Shown in pieces: positions 17,032-23,255 of a DNA stretch of 64,000 bases. The stretch spans positions 496,001 to 560,000 of the forward strand of contig NZ_UYZY01000001.1 in the NCBI RefSeq assembly GCF_900626075.1, written 5' to 3'. Source of the stretch: Clostridium transplantifaecale (GTDB taxonomy: Bacteria; Bacillota; Clostridia; Lachnospirales; Lachnospiraceae). Position numbers and translations under genes: made by a program. The notes under the pieces were generated by a model, which saw nothing but the letters and a program-made list of their open reading frames with translations, searched no databases and had not been told where the DNA came from. Within the stretch, counting starts at the first letter, position 1; the number at the start of each line of letters is the position of its first letter.

Positions 17032-17043
17032 TATAAATATCAA
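17015..17043 (-). promoter_or_regulatory. ttcA-xer promoter spanning the phage junction
   Basis: On the minus strand, TTGATA (17038-17043) and TATACT (17015-17020) are separated by exactly 17 bp. The -10 lies in the shared repeat and the -35 in phage DNA. The equivalent chromosomal sequence at the right junction is TTGATT-17-TATACT (23283-23311), so the phage supplies a replacement -35. Confidence 0.65.
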
Positions 17044-17064
17044 TCTCAAAGGAGGATTTTTTTA

Positions 17065-17322
17065 ATGAAAGAAAAGGTAATGAATGCGATTGTAAAATAT
17101 CGCGCGGTTCCAGTTGCTACTGGGCTTATGGTTGTGTCTTCCGCATTTCCTGCATTAGCGTCTGAATCTGCGGACGTAACTGGTTCTGTTACTTCGGTTA
17201 TGACTATGGTATCTTCGGTTATGACGTTACTTACTCAGCCCCCGTTAGTCTACTTTTTAGCTGGTGGTCTTGCACTTATGGCCTTTAAAGTATTCCGTGG
17301 TGGTAAAAAGGCGGCCAATTAA
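17065..17322 (+). CDS. Filamentous phage major coat protein (pVIII-like)
   Basis: 85 residues with the classic inovirus coat layout: a basic N-terminus and hydrophobic signal ending near FPALA (about residue 32), then a mature protein of about 53 residues with a short polar start, a hydrophobic membrane span (VYFLAGGLALMAF) and a basic tail (KVFRGGKKAAN) that would contact the packaged DNA. ATG 17065 follows AAAGGAGG. It is the first phage gene and is followed at once by a strong terminator, as expected for the coat gene, which must be made in large excess. Confidence 0.85.
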   Translation: MKEKVMNAIVKYRAVPVATGLMVVSSAFPALASESADVTGSVTSVMTMVSSVMTLLTQPPLVYFLAGGLALMAFKVFRGGKKAAN

Positions 17323-17335
17323 AAAAGGTTCGATT

Positions 17336-17361
17336 GCGGAGGGCAACTGCTCTCCGCTTTT
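17336..17361 (+). terminator. Terminator after the coat gene
   Basis: GCGGAGGGC pairs with GCTCTCCGC (9 bp, one G-T pair) around the loop AACT (17336-17357), followed by TTTT. It would let coat mRNA accumulate while reducing downstream expression, as the central terminator of Ff phages does. Confidence 0.85.
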
Positions 17362-17381
17362 GAATAAAGGGAGGTGTTTTT

Positions 17382-18680
17382 ATGATTAAGAGATTTTCTG
17401 TTTTGATTATGTCTTTGTTTTTTTGCTTTTCAATGGTGTTTGTTGCGTTTGCTTCGGATTCGCAATATACCTATAGGATTCGTTATGGCCATAATACATC
17501 TTACTATTATCATGCTGGTTGTGCTTTTAGTGAGGGTAATGTCTATTTATATGCTGGGCGTAACGCGGGTGAAGATATTTATCATAATGTTAATTTGTAT
17601 TTTGTTTCTGATACGCCGTTTACTTATTCCTATTATCGTGCTAATTATTCTAACTCTACTGATTGGGAAAATGAGAATTCTTATGGGGCTAAAGTTTATA
17701 CCCCTAGGCAAGTTGGCAATTATTATCTTTGTAATATGTCAGCTTATCAGGAACTTACCTATACGGCTCCATTTACATTCGATGCTAATTTACCAGTTAT
17801 ATATTATGATTCTAATGACGGTGAGCCGTGGACTAAGGATGATTTTGAATTAGGTAAAGATGATTCAGGCAGTGGCGGAACTACTTCTTCAATCGTCTAT
17901 GATTCTTCGATTCCAGCCCCTCAAAACGTTCAGTTTAAATCTGAATCAGTAGGTGGATTTTTGGGCGTTGGTTCTAAGTGGGAACACACTTTATCATGGT
18001 CAAATGGTGTAGCATCTCCTCCGCTTTTCCTCCGTGTCTATTCCGTTGCGGAAGTGGTTTTTGCGGATACGGGTCAGTTCTTTGAGGATAGCACGATACC
18101 GCTTCTATCGGCCGATGATAAATACAATGCAAGCTCTGGCCGTTATAGTGTTGGAACCGACGAACTATCGTCGAAGATTATGGATGGTACAGTCCTAAAT
18201 AAAGTCCTTGAATACCGCTTGCAGTTTTGTCGTTATGGTGACGATGGAAACCTAAAAGTCGGCCCGATAGCGACCGTACATGTGAAGCAGAATTTATTCG
18301 GCAAATATGATGGTTATACCGTTACCACTGAATATCCTAAAGATGATACTGACTTAGGTTTGTCTGGTGGTTTGGACGATGAATACAAGGATAAGTGGAC
18401 ATCTGACGGTGAACATTATGATGATTATGACAAGGACGGTAATCTTGTTGATTCTGGTACTTCGGAGGATAGCAATCCGATTCAAAATTTGCTTAATTCT
18501 TTGAAAAATATACCCAACATTATTAATTCGTTTTTTGATTCCCTCATGGGGCTTATGTCCGGTGTTGGTCAGATACCCTCTTTTCTCTCGCAATTGTTTT
18601 CGTTCCTTCCGCCCGACATTATAACAGTGATTGGTTTAGGTATTCTTTTGGTGATTGTCCTTCGGATTTTTGGGAGGTAG
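17382..18680 (+). CDS. Phage adsorption / minor coat protein (pIII-like)
   Basis: 432 residues: signal peptide (about 1-24, ending VFVAFA), a long Tyr/Asp/Ser-rich extracellular region with a Gly-Ser linker near 165-172, and a hydrophobic C-terminal anchor (IITVIGLGILLVIVLRIF) ending in a short basic tail. Size, anchor and place between coat and Zot genes match pIII/adsorption proteins of inoviruses, which are poorly conserved in sequence. ATG 17382 follows GGGAGG. The host receptor is unknown; in a Gram-positive host it would have to be something other than the TolA route of Ff phages. Confidence 0.75.
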   Translation: MIKRFSVLIMSLFFCFSMVFVAFASDSQYTYRIRYGHNTSYYYHAGCAFSEGNVYLYAGRNAGEDIYHNVNLYFVSDTPFTYSYYRANYSNSTDWENENSYGAKVYTPRQVGNYYLCNMSAYQELTYTAPFTFDANLPVIYYDSNDGEPWTKDDFELGKDDSGSGGTTSSIVYDSSIPAPQNVQFKSESVGGFLGVGSKWEHTLSWSNGVASPPLFLRVYSVAEVVFADTGQFFEDSTIPLLSADDKYNASSGRYSVGTDELSSKIMDGTVLNKVLEYRLQFCRYGDDGNLKVGPIATVHVKQNLFGKYDGYTVTTEYPKDDTDLGLSGGLDDEYKDKWTSDGEHYDDYDKDGNLVDSGTSEDSNPIQNLLNSLKNIPNIINSFFDSLMGLMSGVGQIPSFLSQLFSFLPPDIITVIGLGILLVIVLRIFGR

Positions 18681-18684
18681 AAGC

Positions 18685-18837
18685 ATGAGTGGAATGAAAG
18701 CTATTTTTAGCGGTTGTTATTCAATGATGCAATTACCTATATCGCTTTTTGGTTTTGATATAACGTTGTGGCAATTGTTTGTCTTTACGTCGCTTTCTTA
18801 TTGTGTGGTTCGTCTTGTTTATGGATTTTTCAAATAG
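18685..18837 (+). CDS. Tiny phage membrane protein
   Basis: 50 residues, mostly hydrophobic with two possible membrane segments (PISLFGFDITLWQLFVF and SLSYCVVRLVYGFF). The frame opens at 18655 but ATG 18685 has GGGAGGT at the right distance and starts 4 bp after the adsorption gene. Its place is that of the small tip proteins (pVI, pVII or pIX) of Ff phages, so a capsid-end role is likely; no sequence family was recognised. Confidence 0.65.
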   Translation: MSGMKAIFSGCYSMMQLPISLFGFDITLWQLFVFTSLSYCVVRLVYGFFK

Positions 18838-18849
18838 GAGGTGATTCTT

Positions 18850-19068
18850 TTGGATGATGAATTATTTGACTCTACGCCTTATGCCCCACCGTCGGGTCCC
18901 GCGCTCTACTCTTCTGCTCCTGCGTCAGCGTCGGAATTGGTGGCGACATCCTCAGAGCTGGTATCGTTGGACACGATACGTGATGATATTCAGGCGTTTC
19001 ACTTTTCGTTTTTGGCGGTGTTCTGTATGGTTTTTGTGTATGTTTTGATAGTCAGGAGGTTTAAATAA
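18850..19068 (+). CDS. Small phage protein with C-terminal membrane anchor
   Basis: About 72 residues. The acidic, Pro/Ser/Ala-rich N-terminal 45 residues are followed by a hydrophobic segment (FSFLAVFCMVFVYVLIV) and a basic end RRFK, so the N-terminus is probably outside. An in-frame GTG at 18841 is inside the AGGAGGTG ribosome site (18836-18843), so TTG 18850 is the likelier start. It is part of the tiny-gene series between the adsorption and Zot genes; probably a minor capsid or assembly protein. Confidence 0.6.
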   Translation: MDDELFDSTPYAPPSGPALYSSAPASASELVATSSELVSLDTIRDDIQAFHFSFLAVFCMVFVYVLIVRRFK

Positions 19069-19212
19069 ATGAAAGAATTTATTGATTTTATATTGATTGA
19101 CGGTTCTGGTCTTACGGTTGCTAACCTTGCTTCTTTCTTTGCGTTTTGTGTAGTGTTTGGTACTGTCATTATGGTGATTCAGGCCAGTATGAACGCTGGG
19201 AATTTTCGATAG
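19069..19212 (+). CDS. Tiny phage membrane protein, 47 residues
   Basis: A 47-codon frame starting one base after the stop of the previous gene, with AGGAGG at 19054-19059. The peptide has an acidic start (MKEFIDF), one strong membrane segment (residues about 15-38, ending VIMVIQA) and a short polar tail. It resembles inovirus pVII/pIX or a second coat-like protein by size and position only. It ends 11 bp before the Zot gene. Confidence 0.6.
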   Translation: MKEFIDFILIDGSGLTVANLASFFAFCVVFGTVIMVIQASMNAGNFR

Positions 19213-19223
19213 GGGGTGCTTGA

Positions 19224-20003
19224 ATGCTTTTTCTTTTAGCTGGCCTTATCATTGGTTACTTGCTCCGGTGGCCTATTAGTATTATGTTGACGGCGTTTAA
19301 GTCACTCCGCTTCGCTCCTGCTGATATTTTCAATTATTTCAGGTATAGAAAATGGAAGGAATGGTCTGGTTTTGGTTTACGTATTTACGTTGGTATGTTC
19401 GGCACTGGAAAGTCTTTGTCTGCGGTTCGCTATGTGCGTTCTCAGGCTTTACGTTATCATCTTAATGTCATTAGTAATATAGTTTTAAAGGACATAGAAT
19501 ACACGCCTCTTGTGAACTATCAGCAGATAATTGATGCTCCGGCGAACACGATAGTTTTAATTGACGAAGTCTCTACTGTGTTTAATGCCCGTAGTTGGAA
19601 AGACTTTAACATTAATCTTCTCTTCCAGCTTTTACAGTGTCGGAAGAATCGGAAACAGCTTGTTTGTACGGCACAACGGTTTGCCCATGTTGACAAGCTT
19701 TTAAGGGATATCACGGCTGAAGTTGTTGTTTGCCGTAAGTATTGGCGTATCTGTCTTAACTATGCGTATGATGGTTGGGACTATGAAAATACCCCGGCTC
19801 AATTTGCAATTAAGTCAATGTGGAAATACTGCTATCTTGCTACGAATAGGCTTTATAATGCCTATGATACAGACGAGATTATTGATAATGCAAAGAAGAC
19901 GGATTTTCTTTCTAATGATGAGATTCTTGCGAGTCGTATGCCTGATAAAGTAATGCCTGATAACCTTACTAAGAAGGGTAAGAAAATGATATTTAGAAAG
20001 TGA
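19224..20003 (+). CDS. Zot/pI-like phage assembly ATPase
   Basis: 259 residues. An N-terminal membrane segment (about 2-24) is followed by a P-loop domain with Walker A GMFGTGKS (57-64) and Walker B VLIDE (111-115), and QLLQCRKNRKQLVCTAQR, which resembles the sensor region of Zot proteins. Zot/pI is the hallmark morphogenesis protein of filamentous phages; it drives assembly and extrusion at the membrane. The membrane segment is N-terminal rather than C-terminal as in Ff pI, a variation seen in other inovirus-like elements. It starts 11 bp after the preceding tiny gene. Confidence 0.88.
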   Translation: MLFLLAGLIIGYLLRWPISIMLTAFKSLRFAPADIFNYFRYRKWKEWSGFGLRIYVGMFGTGKSLSAVRYVRSQALRYHLNVISNIVLKDIEYTPLVNYQQIIDAPANTIVLIDEVSTVFNARSWKDFNINLLFQLLQCRKNRKQLVCTAQRFAHVDKLLRDITAEVVVCRKYWRICLNYAYDGWDYENTPAQFAIKSMWKYCYLATNRLYNAYDTDEIIDNAKKTDFLSNDEILASRMPDKVMPDNLTKKGKKMIFRK

Positions 20004-20012
20004 TAGGTTTGC

Positions 20013-20099
20013 ATGAACGATACATTTAGAATCATACTTTTACTTATATGTATATGTCATTTTTGTTGTTTTGGGGTTATTATATTAAGCCGTTTATAG
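20013..20099 (+). CDS. Possible 28-residue membrane peptide
   Basis: A 28-codon frame of almost only hydrophobic residues (FRIILLLICICHFCCFGV...), starting 9 bp after the Zot stop with only a weak GATAGG upstream. It could be a membrane peptide of the assembly operon or chance. Low confidence. Confidence 0.3.
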   Translation: MNDTFRIILLLICICHFCCFGVIILSRL

Positions 20100-20100
20100 T

Positions 20101-20152
20101 GCGGTTCCGTCGTTCCCGCGTGATGTGCGTAGGCGCTCGCGGGGACGGCCGC
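20101..20152. other. Long GC-rich hairpin, candidate phage packaging signal
   Basis: 5' arm 20101-20120 (GCGG, CCGTC and CCCGCG separated by TT and GTT bulges) pairs over 15 bp with 20138-20152 (CGCGGGGACGGCCGC) around a 17-nt loop. It stands out as GC-rich in an AT-rich phage. In Ff phages an imperfect hairpin at the end of the assembly genes is the packaging signal; a terminator is the alternative, as the 200 bp that follow are T-rich. The rest of 20153-20315 shows no gene. Confidence 0.55.
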
Positions 20153-20315
20153 TAATTTCTTGTCAATGTTTTTTTATTGGCATACTGTATGATGGTGTTT
20201 TTATTTGTGTTTGTAATTTTTTTAATTGGTTAAAATGTAAGTTTAGTATGCCTAAATTTTATCATTAATTCTTGCCATTCATAGGTGTTTGTCTCTGTAT
20301 TAACTTTTGTTTAGT

Positions 20316-20657
20316 TTATCTAAACATTGTGTTTAAAACCTCTGATATGCCATTTGCTGTTTTAGTGAAAAATATTATGATTACTATATATTTTATAACA
20401 GTAAATATTATGATTATTGTTATAATATCTCTAAAAAAAGATAGGGTTTGATTTATCTTTTTAAGTTCTTCGATTATAACTGTTGATTCGGTTTCCTTTT
20501 TGTTTATATTTTCTTGATACTTGTTTTCTTCAATGGAAATGTTTTCTTCTTTTTTTGTTTCTATTTCTTTTGTTTTTACTTCTGACTCTTTAGGTTTGTA
20601 TTGATAAAATAGAACAATGCTAAGAATAAAAATGCCAATTGCTATTGTTGCATTCAT
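20316..20657 (-). CDS. Phage membrane protein with Lys/Glu-rich linker
   Basis: 113 residues: membrane segment at about 3-18, a highly charged Lys/Glu/Asn linker (about 20-60) that may form a coiled coil, then a second hydrophobic stretch (about 73-97) rich in Ile. ATG 20657 follows AGGAG. It is downstream of, and in the same direction as, the repressor candidate and opposite to the structural genes, so it is probably expressed in the lysogen. An immunity or superinfection-exclusion role is plausible, with no direct evidence. Confidence 0.55.
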   Translation of the reverse strand: MNATIAIGIFILSIVLFYQYKPKESEVKTKEIETKKEENISIEENKYQENINKKETESTVIIEELKKINQTLSFFRDIITIIIIFTVIKYIVIIIFFTKTANGISEVLNTMFR

Positions 20658-20694
20658 TTTTCTTTAATCTCCTGTGTTTACTATTTGGGGCTTT

Positions 20695-20955
20695 TTACAT
20701 GTTAATAGTGCCGTTATTGTCTCCTATTACTACGCCGTTGTTATGCTGTACATTAATGGACTTTTCTGCTCTTCCGCTATTCTCCATGTCGCGTTTTATA
20801 AGGTCGTTTACATAGGCGTTTAGGGACTTATATCCTAATGCTTTCCAATGTTCTTCTATAACGGCTTTTTGGCCTTTTGGTACGTTGAATATACATCTGT
20901 CATAATTTTGTTTTGCGTATTCATTGTCGTATTTTTGTTTGTCAAAATTACTCAT
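20695..20955 (-). CDS. Ribbon-helix-helix type repressor candidate
   Basis: 86 residues. The central part, from CIFNVPKGQKAVIEEHWKAL to YVNDLIKRDM, fits a ribbon-helix-helix fold (beta strand, helix, turn GYKS, helix) as in Arc-like regulators; the tail is Asn/Gly-rich. The frame continues to 21018 but ATG 20955 has AAAGGAGG at the right spacing. Its start lies 20 bp from the first of three identical palindromic sites in the divergent promoter region, so it is the likely master repressor of the phage. Confidence 0.7.
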   Translation of the reverse strand: MSNFDKQKYDNEYAKQNYDRCIFNVPKGQKAVIEEHWKALGYKSLNAYVNDLIKRDMENSGRAEKSINVQHNNGVVIGDNNGTINM

Positions 20956-20974
20956 TGTATGTTTTCCTCCTTTA

Positions 20975-21047
20975 CACTTTGTCACAAGTGCACAAAAAAT
21001 ATCATTGCACTTTGTCACAAGTGCCTATATACACTTTGTCACAAGTG
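20975..21047. promoter_or_regulatory. Three identical 16-bp operators in divergent promoter region
   Basis: CACTTTGTCACAAGTG occurs at 20975-20990, 21008-21023 and 21032-21047 (spacings 33 and 24 bp). Each is a near-palindrome (CACTT/AAGTG). The third covers a plausible rightward -35 TTGTCA (21036-21041) with TATATA-like -10 sequence near 21058-21065. The sites separate the leftward repressor candidate from the rightward early genes. Confidence 0.8.
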
Positions 21048-21105
21048 TGATAAGATATATATAACAAATCAATTAGAGTTTATCACATAAAGGGAGGGTT
21101 AAGCA

Positions 21106-21279
21106 ATGACAAAAAAGGAAAAGGCGGTTTTAAATCGTTTTTCAGATGATGTTCTTCGGAAATTTATGAATGCTTCGCTTAGTGAGAATGAGCATGATGT
21201 GGATTGTTCGTTTTTTGAACTTAAGCTGATAACGGAATTAAAAAAAGCGTTAGAATCTTGTAATGAGGCAGGGGTTTAG
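21106..21279 (+). CDS. Small phage early protein, 57 residues
   Basis: A 57-codon frame with GGGAGGG just upstream, first gene to the right of the operator cluster. The product is charged and helical (Lys-rich start, FSDDVLRKFMNASLSENEH in the middle), with no membrane segment. It could be an antirepressor, excision factor or replication helper; no family was recognised. Confidence 0.55.
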   Translation: MTKKEKAVLNRFSDDVLRKFMNASLSENEHDVDCSFFELKLITELKKALESCNEAGV

Positions 21280-21588
21280 TCCCCTCCCCTTTAATGACGC
21301 CTAGGACGGTCACAAGCCCGTGTAAAGTCAGAGTGGAGGAAACAATCAAGGGTATCTCTCATTTTTGCCATACGATGGAACGGTATATAGGGTTGATACA
21401 TGGTAGGTGGTGACAGTTTTTGCGTGGCTGTTAGGTAGATTGTTTTCTATATATTCAAGCGGTTGTTGTGGGTGCATCGGGAACCCTCATGATGGATTTA
21501 GATAGCTATAAGATGCTATTCAATCAGGTTGATGTAAAAGCCCTGATTGGCTCTTTGACAATAGAATAATAAAAAGGATGGTGTTTAA
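21280..21588 (+). other. Phage leader region without a clear gene
   Basis: 309 bp. It holds a 39-codon frame (21294-21413, beginning MTPRTVTSPCKVRVEE) without a ribosome site, and a TTGACA at 21555-21560 with no matching -10 box. Its base content is less T-rich than the assembly genes. It may be a structured leader RNA or part of the replication region; I cannot assign it. Confidence 0.35.
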
Positions 21589-21834
21589 ATGAAAGCTAAA
21601 GTTGTAGGAATTCAGATTATTAACTACACAAGTAAGAAGACAGGTCAGCCTGTGTCTGGTACATCGTTACACGTAGAATTTACGGACGCTCAGGTTGAGG
21701 GAACCGCTGTTGATAAGGTGTTTTTAAGCTCTCAGCTTAATCTCCCGGAACTGTGCAATGTTACGCTTAATACAAACGTAGACATTGAATATAATAACCG
21801 CGGTTATGTTCAGGGCTTACGTGTCCTGAAATAA
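21589..21834 (+). CDS. Candidate phage ssDNA-binding protein
   Basis: 81 residues, predicted all-beta with alternating strands and short turns (VVGIQIINYTSKKTGQP, TSLHVEFTD, NVDIEYNNRGYVQGLRVL), no membrane segment. The small size, beta-rich OB-like pattern and position directly upstream of the origin and rep gene fit the inovirus ssDNA-binding protein (gene V-like) that coats viral strands before packaging. ATG 21589 follows AAAGGATGG at a long spacing. Sequence similarity to pV is not obvious; the call rests on context. Confidence 0.6.
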   Translation: MKAKVVGIQIINYTSKKTGQPVSGTSLHVEFTDAQVEGTAVDKVFLSSQLNLPELCNVTLNTNVDIEYNNRGYVQGLRVLK

Positions 21835-21841
21835 CCTTCCC

Positions 21842-21909
21842 TTTTGTCAAGGAATAGGAGGAAGATTCTGTCCTGTTCTATAGGACAGAATACGCTCCCC
21901 TTGACAAAA
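21842..21909. other. Nested double hairpin upstream of the phage origin
   Basis: Outer arms TTTTGTCAAGG (21842-21852) and CCTTGACAAAA (21899-21909) are a perfect 11-bp match. Inside them ATTCTGTCCT (21865-21874) and AGGACAGAAT (21882-21891) form a perfect 10-bp stem with loop GTTCTAT. It may end the ssDNA-binding gene transcript, or be part of the origin or packaging region. Confidence 0.7.
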
Positions 21910-21934
21910 AAATAACAGGCATATCATGTGTGCT

Positions 21935-21966
21935 GGTGTTGGTGGGCGCACTCTCCCGCCAACACC
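21935..21966. other. 12-bp hairpin in the origin region
   Basis: GGTGTTGGTGGG (21935-21946) pairs with CCCGCCAACACC (21955-21966), one T-G pair, loop of 8 nt. It lies between the nested hairpin and the origin stem-loop. Such serial hairpins are typical of intergenic regions of ssDNA phages. Confidence 0.65.
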
Positions 21967-21986
21967 TTACCCGCTCCCCTCCCGGT

Positions 21987-22016
21987 AAGTCTGGGGCTTA
22001 GTATTACCCCAGACTT
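21987..22016 (+). other. CRESS-type rolling-circle origin stem-loop with TAGTATTAC
   Basis: AAGTCTGGGG (21987-21996) and CCCCAGACTT (22007-22016) form a perfect 10-bp stem. The loop plus first stem base carries TAGTATTAC (21999-22007), exactly the nonanucleotide of circoviruses and nanoviruses, in the same place at the apex. In those viruses Rep nicks between T7 and A8. The rep gene starts 116 bp downstream. Confidence 0.9.
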
Positions 22017-22017
22017 C

Positions 22018-22097
22018 TGTCGCAACCTTCGGCAGGCCTTGTCAAACTTACAAAAACTCCACCGCGACAGCAACGTGTCGCACTTGTCGCAGTCGCA
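22018..22097. repeat. Candidate Rep-binding iterons (GTCGCA)
   Basis: GTCGCA occurs at 22019-22024, 22077-22082, 22086-22091 and 22092-22097, three of them as TGTCGCA, plus an inverted copy TGCGAC-like GCGACA at 22064-22069. Circovirus and geminivirus Reps bind short iterons beside the origin stem-loop, so these are candidates. The 24-68 bp between copies is variable. Confidence 0.5.
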
Positions 22098-22132
22098 ACG
22101 GTGGCGAAAAAACAAAAATGGAGGTCGGAGAA

Positions 22133-23122
22133 ATGGCAAAGGATACACAGTCAAGGAAATGGCAATTGACAATTAATAACCCGGTTGAAAAGGGATTTAC
22201 ACACGATAAATTGAGAGAAATTGTTGGTACTATGTCATCTGTAATTTACTGGTGTATGGCCGATGAAGTTGGAGAAGAAGGTACATATCATACACATGTA
22301 TATTTGCATGGTAAAGGCGGTATACGCTTTTCGACAGTTAAGAAAAACTTTGAAGGGTCTCACATAGAAATGGCAAAAGGAACGGCTCAACAGAATATGG
22401 AATATGTCTCTAAGACAGGGAAGTGGAAGGATAATAAAAAATCAGAAACATCTGTTCCGGGAACGTTTGAAGAGTTTGGAGAAATGCCTATGGAAAGACA
22501 GGGAAAAAGAAACGATATCGATGATTTATATTGCATGATAAAAGAGGGTTTAAGTGATTATGATATTTTGGAGCAGATGCCTGAAAGTCTCTTAAATCTT
22601 GATAAGCTTGATAGAGTTAGGCAAGTCTTGAATCAAGAAAAGTATAAGAATGAATTCCGGGAATTACAGGTGTCCTATATCTATGGTGATACGGGTACAG
22701 GAAAAACGAGAAGTATTATGGAAAAGTATGGTTATTCAAATGTCTTCCGTGTTACAGATTATTCTCACCCTTTTGATAATTATCATGGTCAGGATGTAAT
22801 AATATTTGAGGAATTCCGCTCTAGTTTTCCAATTCAGGATATGCTTAATTATCTTGACGGATATCCTTTGGAACTGCCTTGTCGTTATAATAATAAGTTT
22901 TCATGTTTTACAAAGGTTTATATCACAACAAATATATCATTAAGTCAGCAGTATACAGGCGTTCAAATAGATTATCCCTCTACGTGGTTTGCGTTTTTAA
23001 GACGTATTAATAAGGTGGTTAATTATCAGGCAGGTGGGGAAATAAAGACTCAAAAAATAGAGATGGGAAAAGATGGGTTTTATAGTCTTCTTGATTATGA
23101 AAAAGTTCCCTTTGCAGTGTAA
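22133..23122 (+). CDS. rep: CRESS-type replication protein: HUH endonuclease plus SF3 helicase
   Basis: 329 residues with every motif of eukaryotic CRESS-DNA virus Reps. Endonuclease: motif I WQLTINNP (10-17), motif II HTHVYLHG (53-60), motif III YVSK (91-94) with the catalytic Tyr91. Superfamily 3 helicase: Walker A GDTGTGKT (185-192), Walker B VIIFEEF (222-228), motif C VYITTN (262-267). Inoviruses normally use unrelated initiators (pII, RstA, Rep_1 types), so this enzyme is remarkable next to Zot and coat genes. ATG 22133 follows GGAGGT; an upstream in-frame ATG at 22118 lies within the ribosome-site region. It should nick TAGTATTAC upstream. Confidence 0.92.
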   Translation: MAKDTQSRKWQLTINNPVEKGFTHDKLREIVGTMSSVIYWCMADEVGEEGTYHTHVYLHGKGGIRFSTVKKNFEGSHIEMAKGTAQQNMEYVSKTGKWKDNKKSETSVPGTFEEFGEMPMERQGKRNDIDDLYCMIKEGLSDYDILEQMPESLLNLDKLDRVRQVLNQEKYKNEFRELQVSYIYGDTGTGKTRSIMEKYGYSNVFRVTDYSHPFDNYHGQDVIIFEEFRSSFPIQDMLNYLDGYPLELPCRYNNKFSCFTKVYITTNISLSQQYTGVQIDYPSTWFAFLRRINKVVNYQAGGEIKTQKIEMGKDGFYSLLDYEKVPFAV

Positions 23123-23125
23123 ATG

Positions 23126-23163
23126 CAACTATTCGGTGAAAGTTTGTCTTTCACAAATAGTTG
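23126..23163. repeat. Inverted repeat after rep, related to the attachment arm
   Basis: CAACTATTCGGTGAAAG (23126-23142) and CTTTCACAAATAGTTG (23148-23163) form a stem 4 bp after the rep stop. The right arm differs by one base from the arm in attL and attR, so the same protein may bind all of them. It may also serve as the rep terminator, though no T-tract follows. Confidence 0.55.
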
Positions 23164-23255
23164 ACGGGCGGCGCGCTCCCAACAGCGGGAAAATGAATGT
23201 CCGCGCGCTGTCAACTACCACTCGCACTGCGTTTCCGTTTTCGTGAAAGACCTAT

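Noticed and set aside
17440..17853. 137-codon plus-strand frame inside the adsorption protein gene
   Set aside because: Very Ile/Leu-rich shadow frame without ribosome site; T-rich DNA gives hydrophobic translation.
21842..21909. Nested hairpin as the main replication origin
   Set aside because: It lacks a nonanucleotide; the stem-loop at 21987-22016 carries the exact TAGTATTAC motif.
21928..22176. 82-codon frame across the phage origin
   Set aside because: It covers the origin stem-loop, hairpins and the rep start; no ribosome site. The DNA structure explains the region better.
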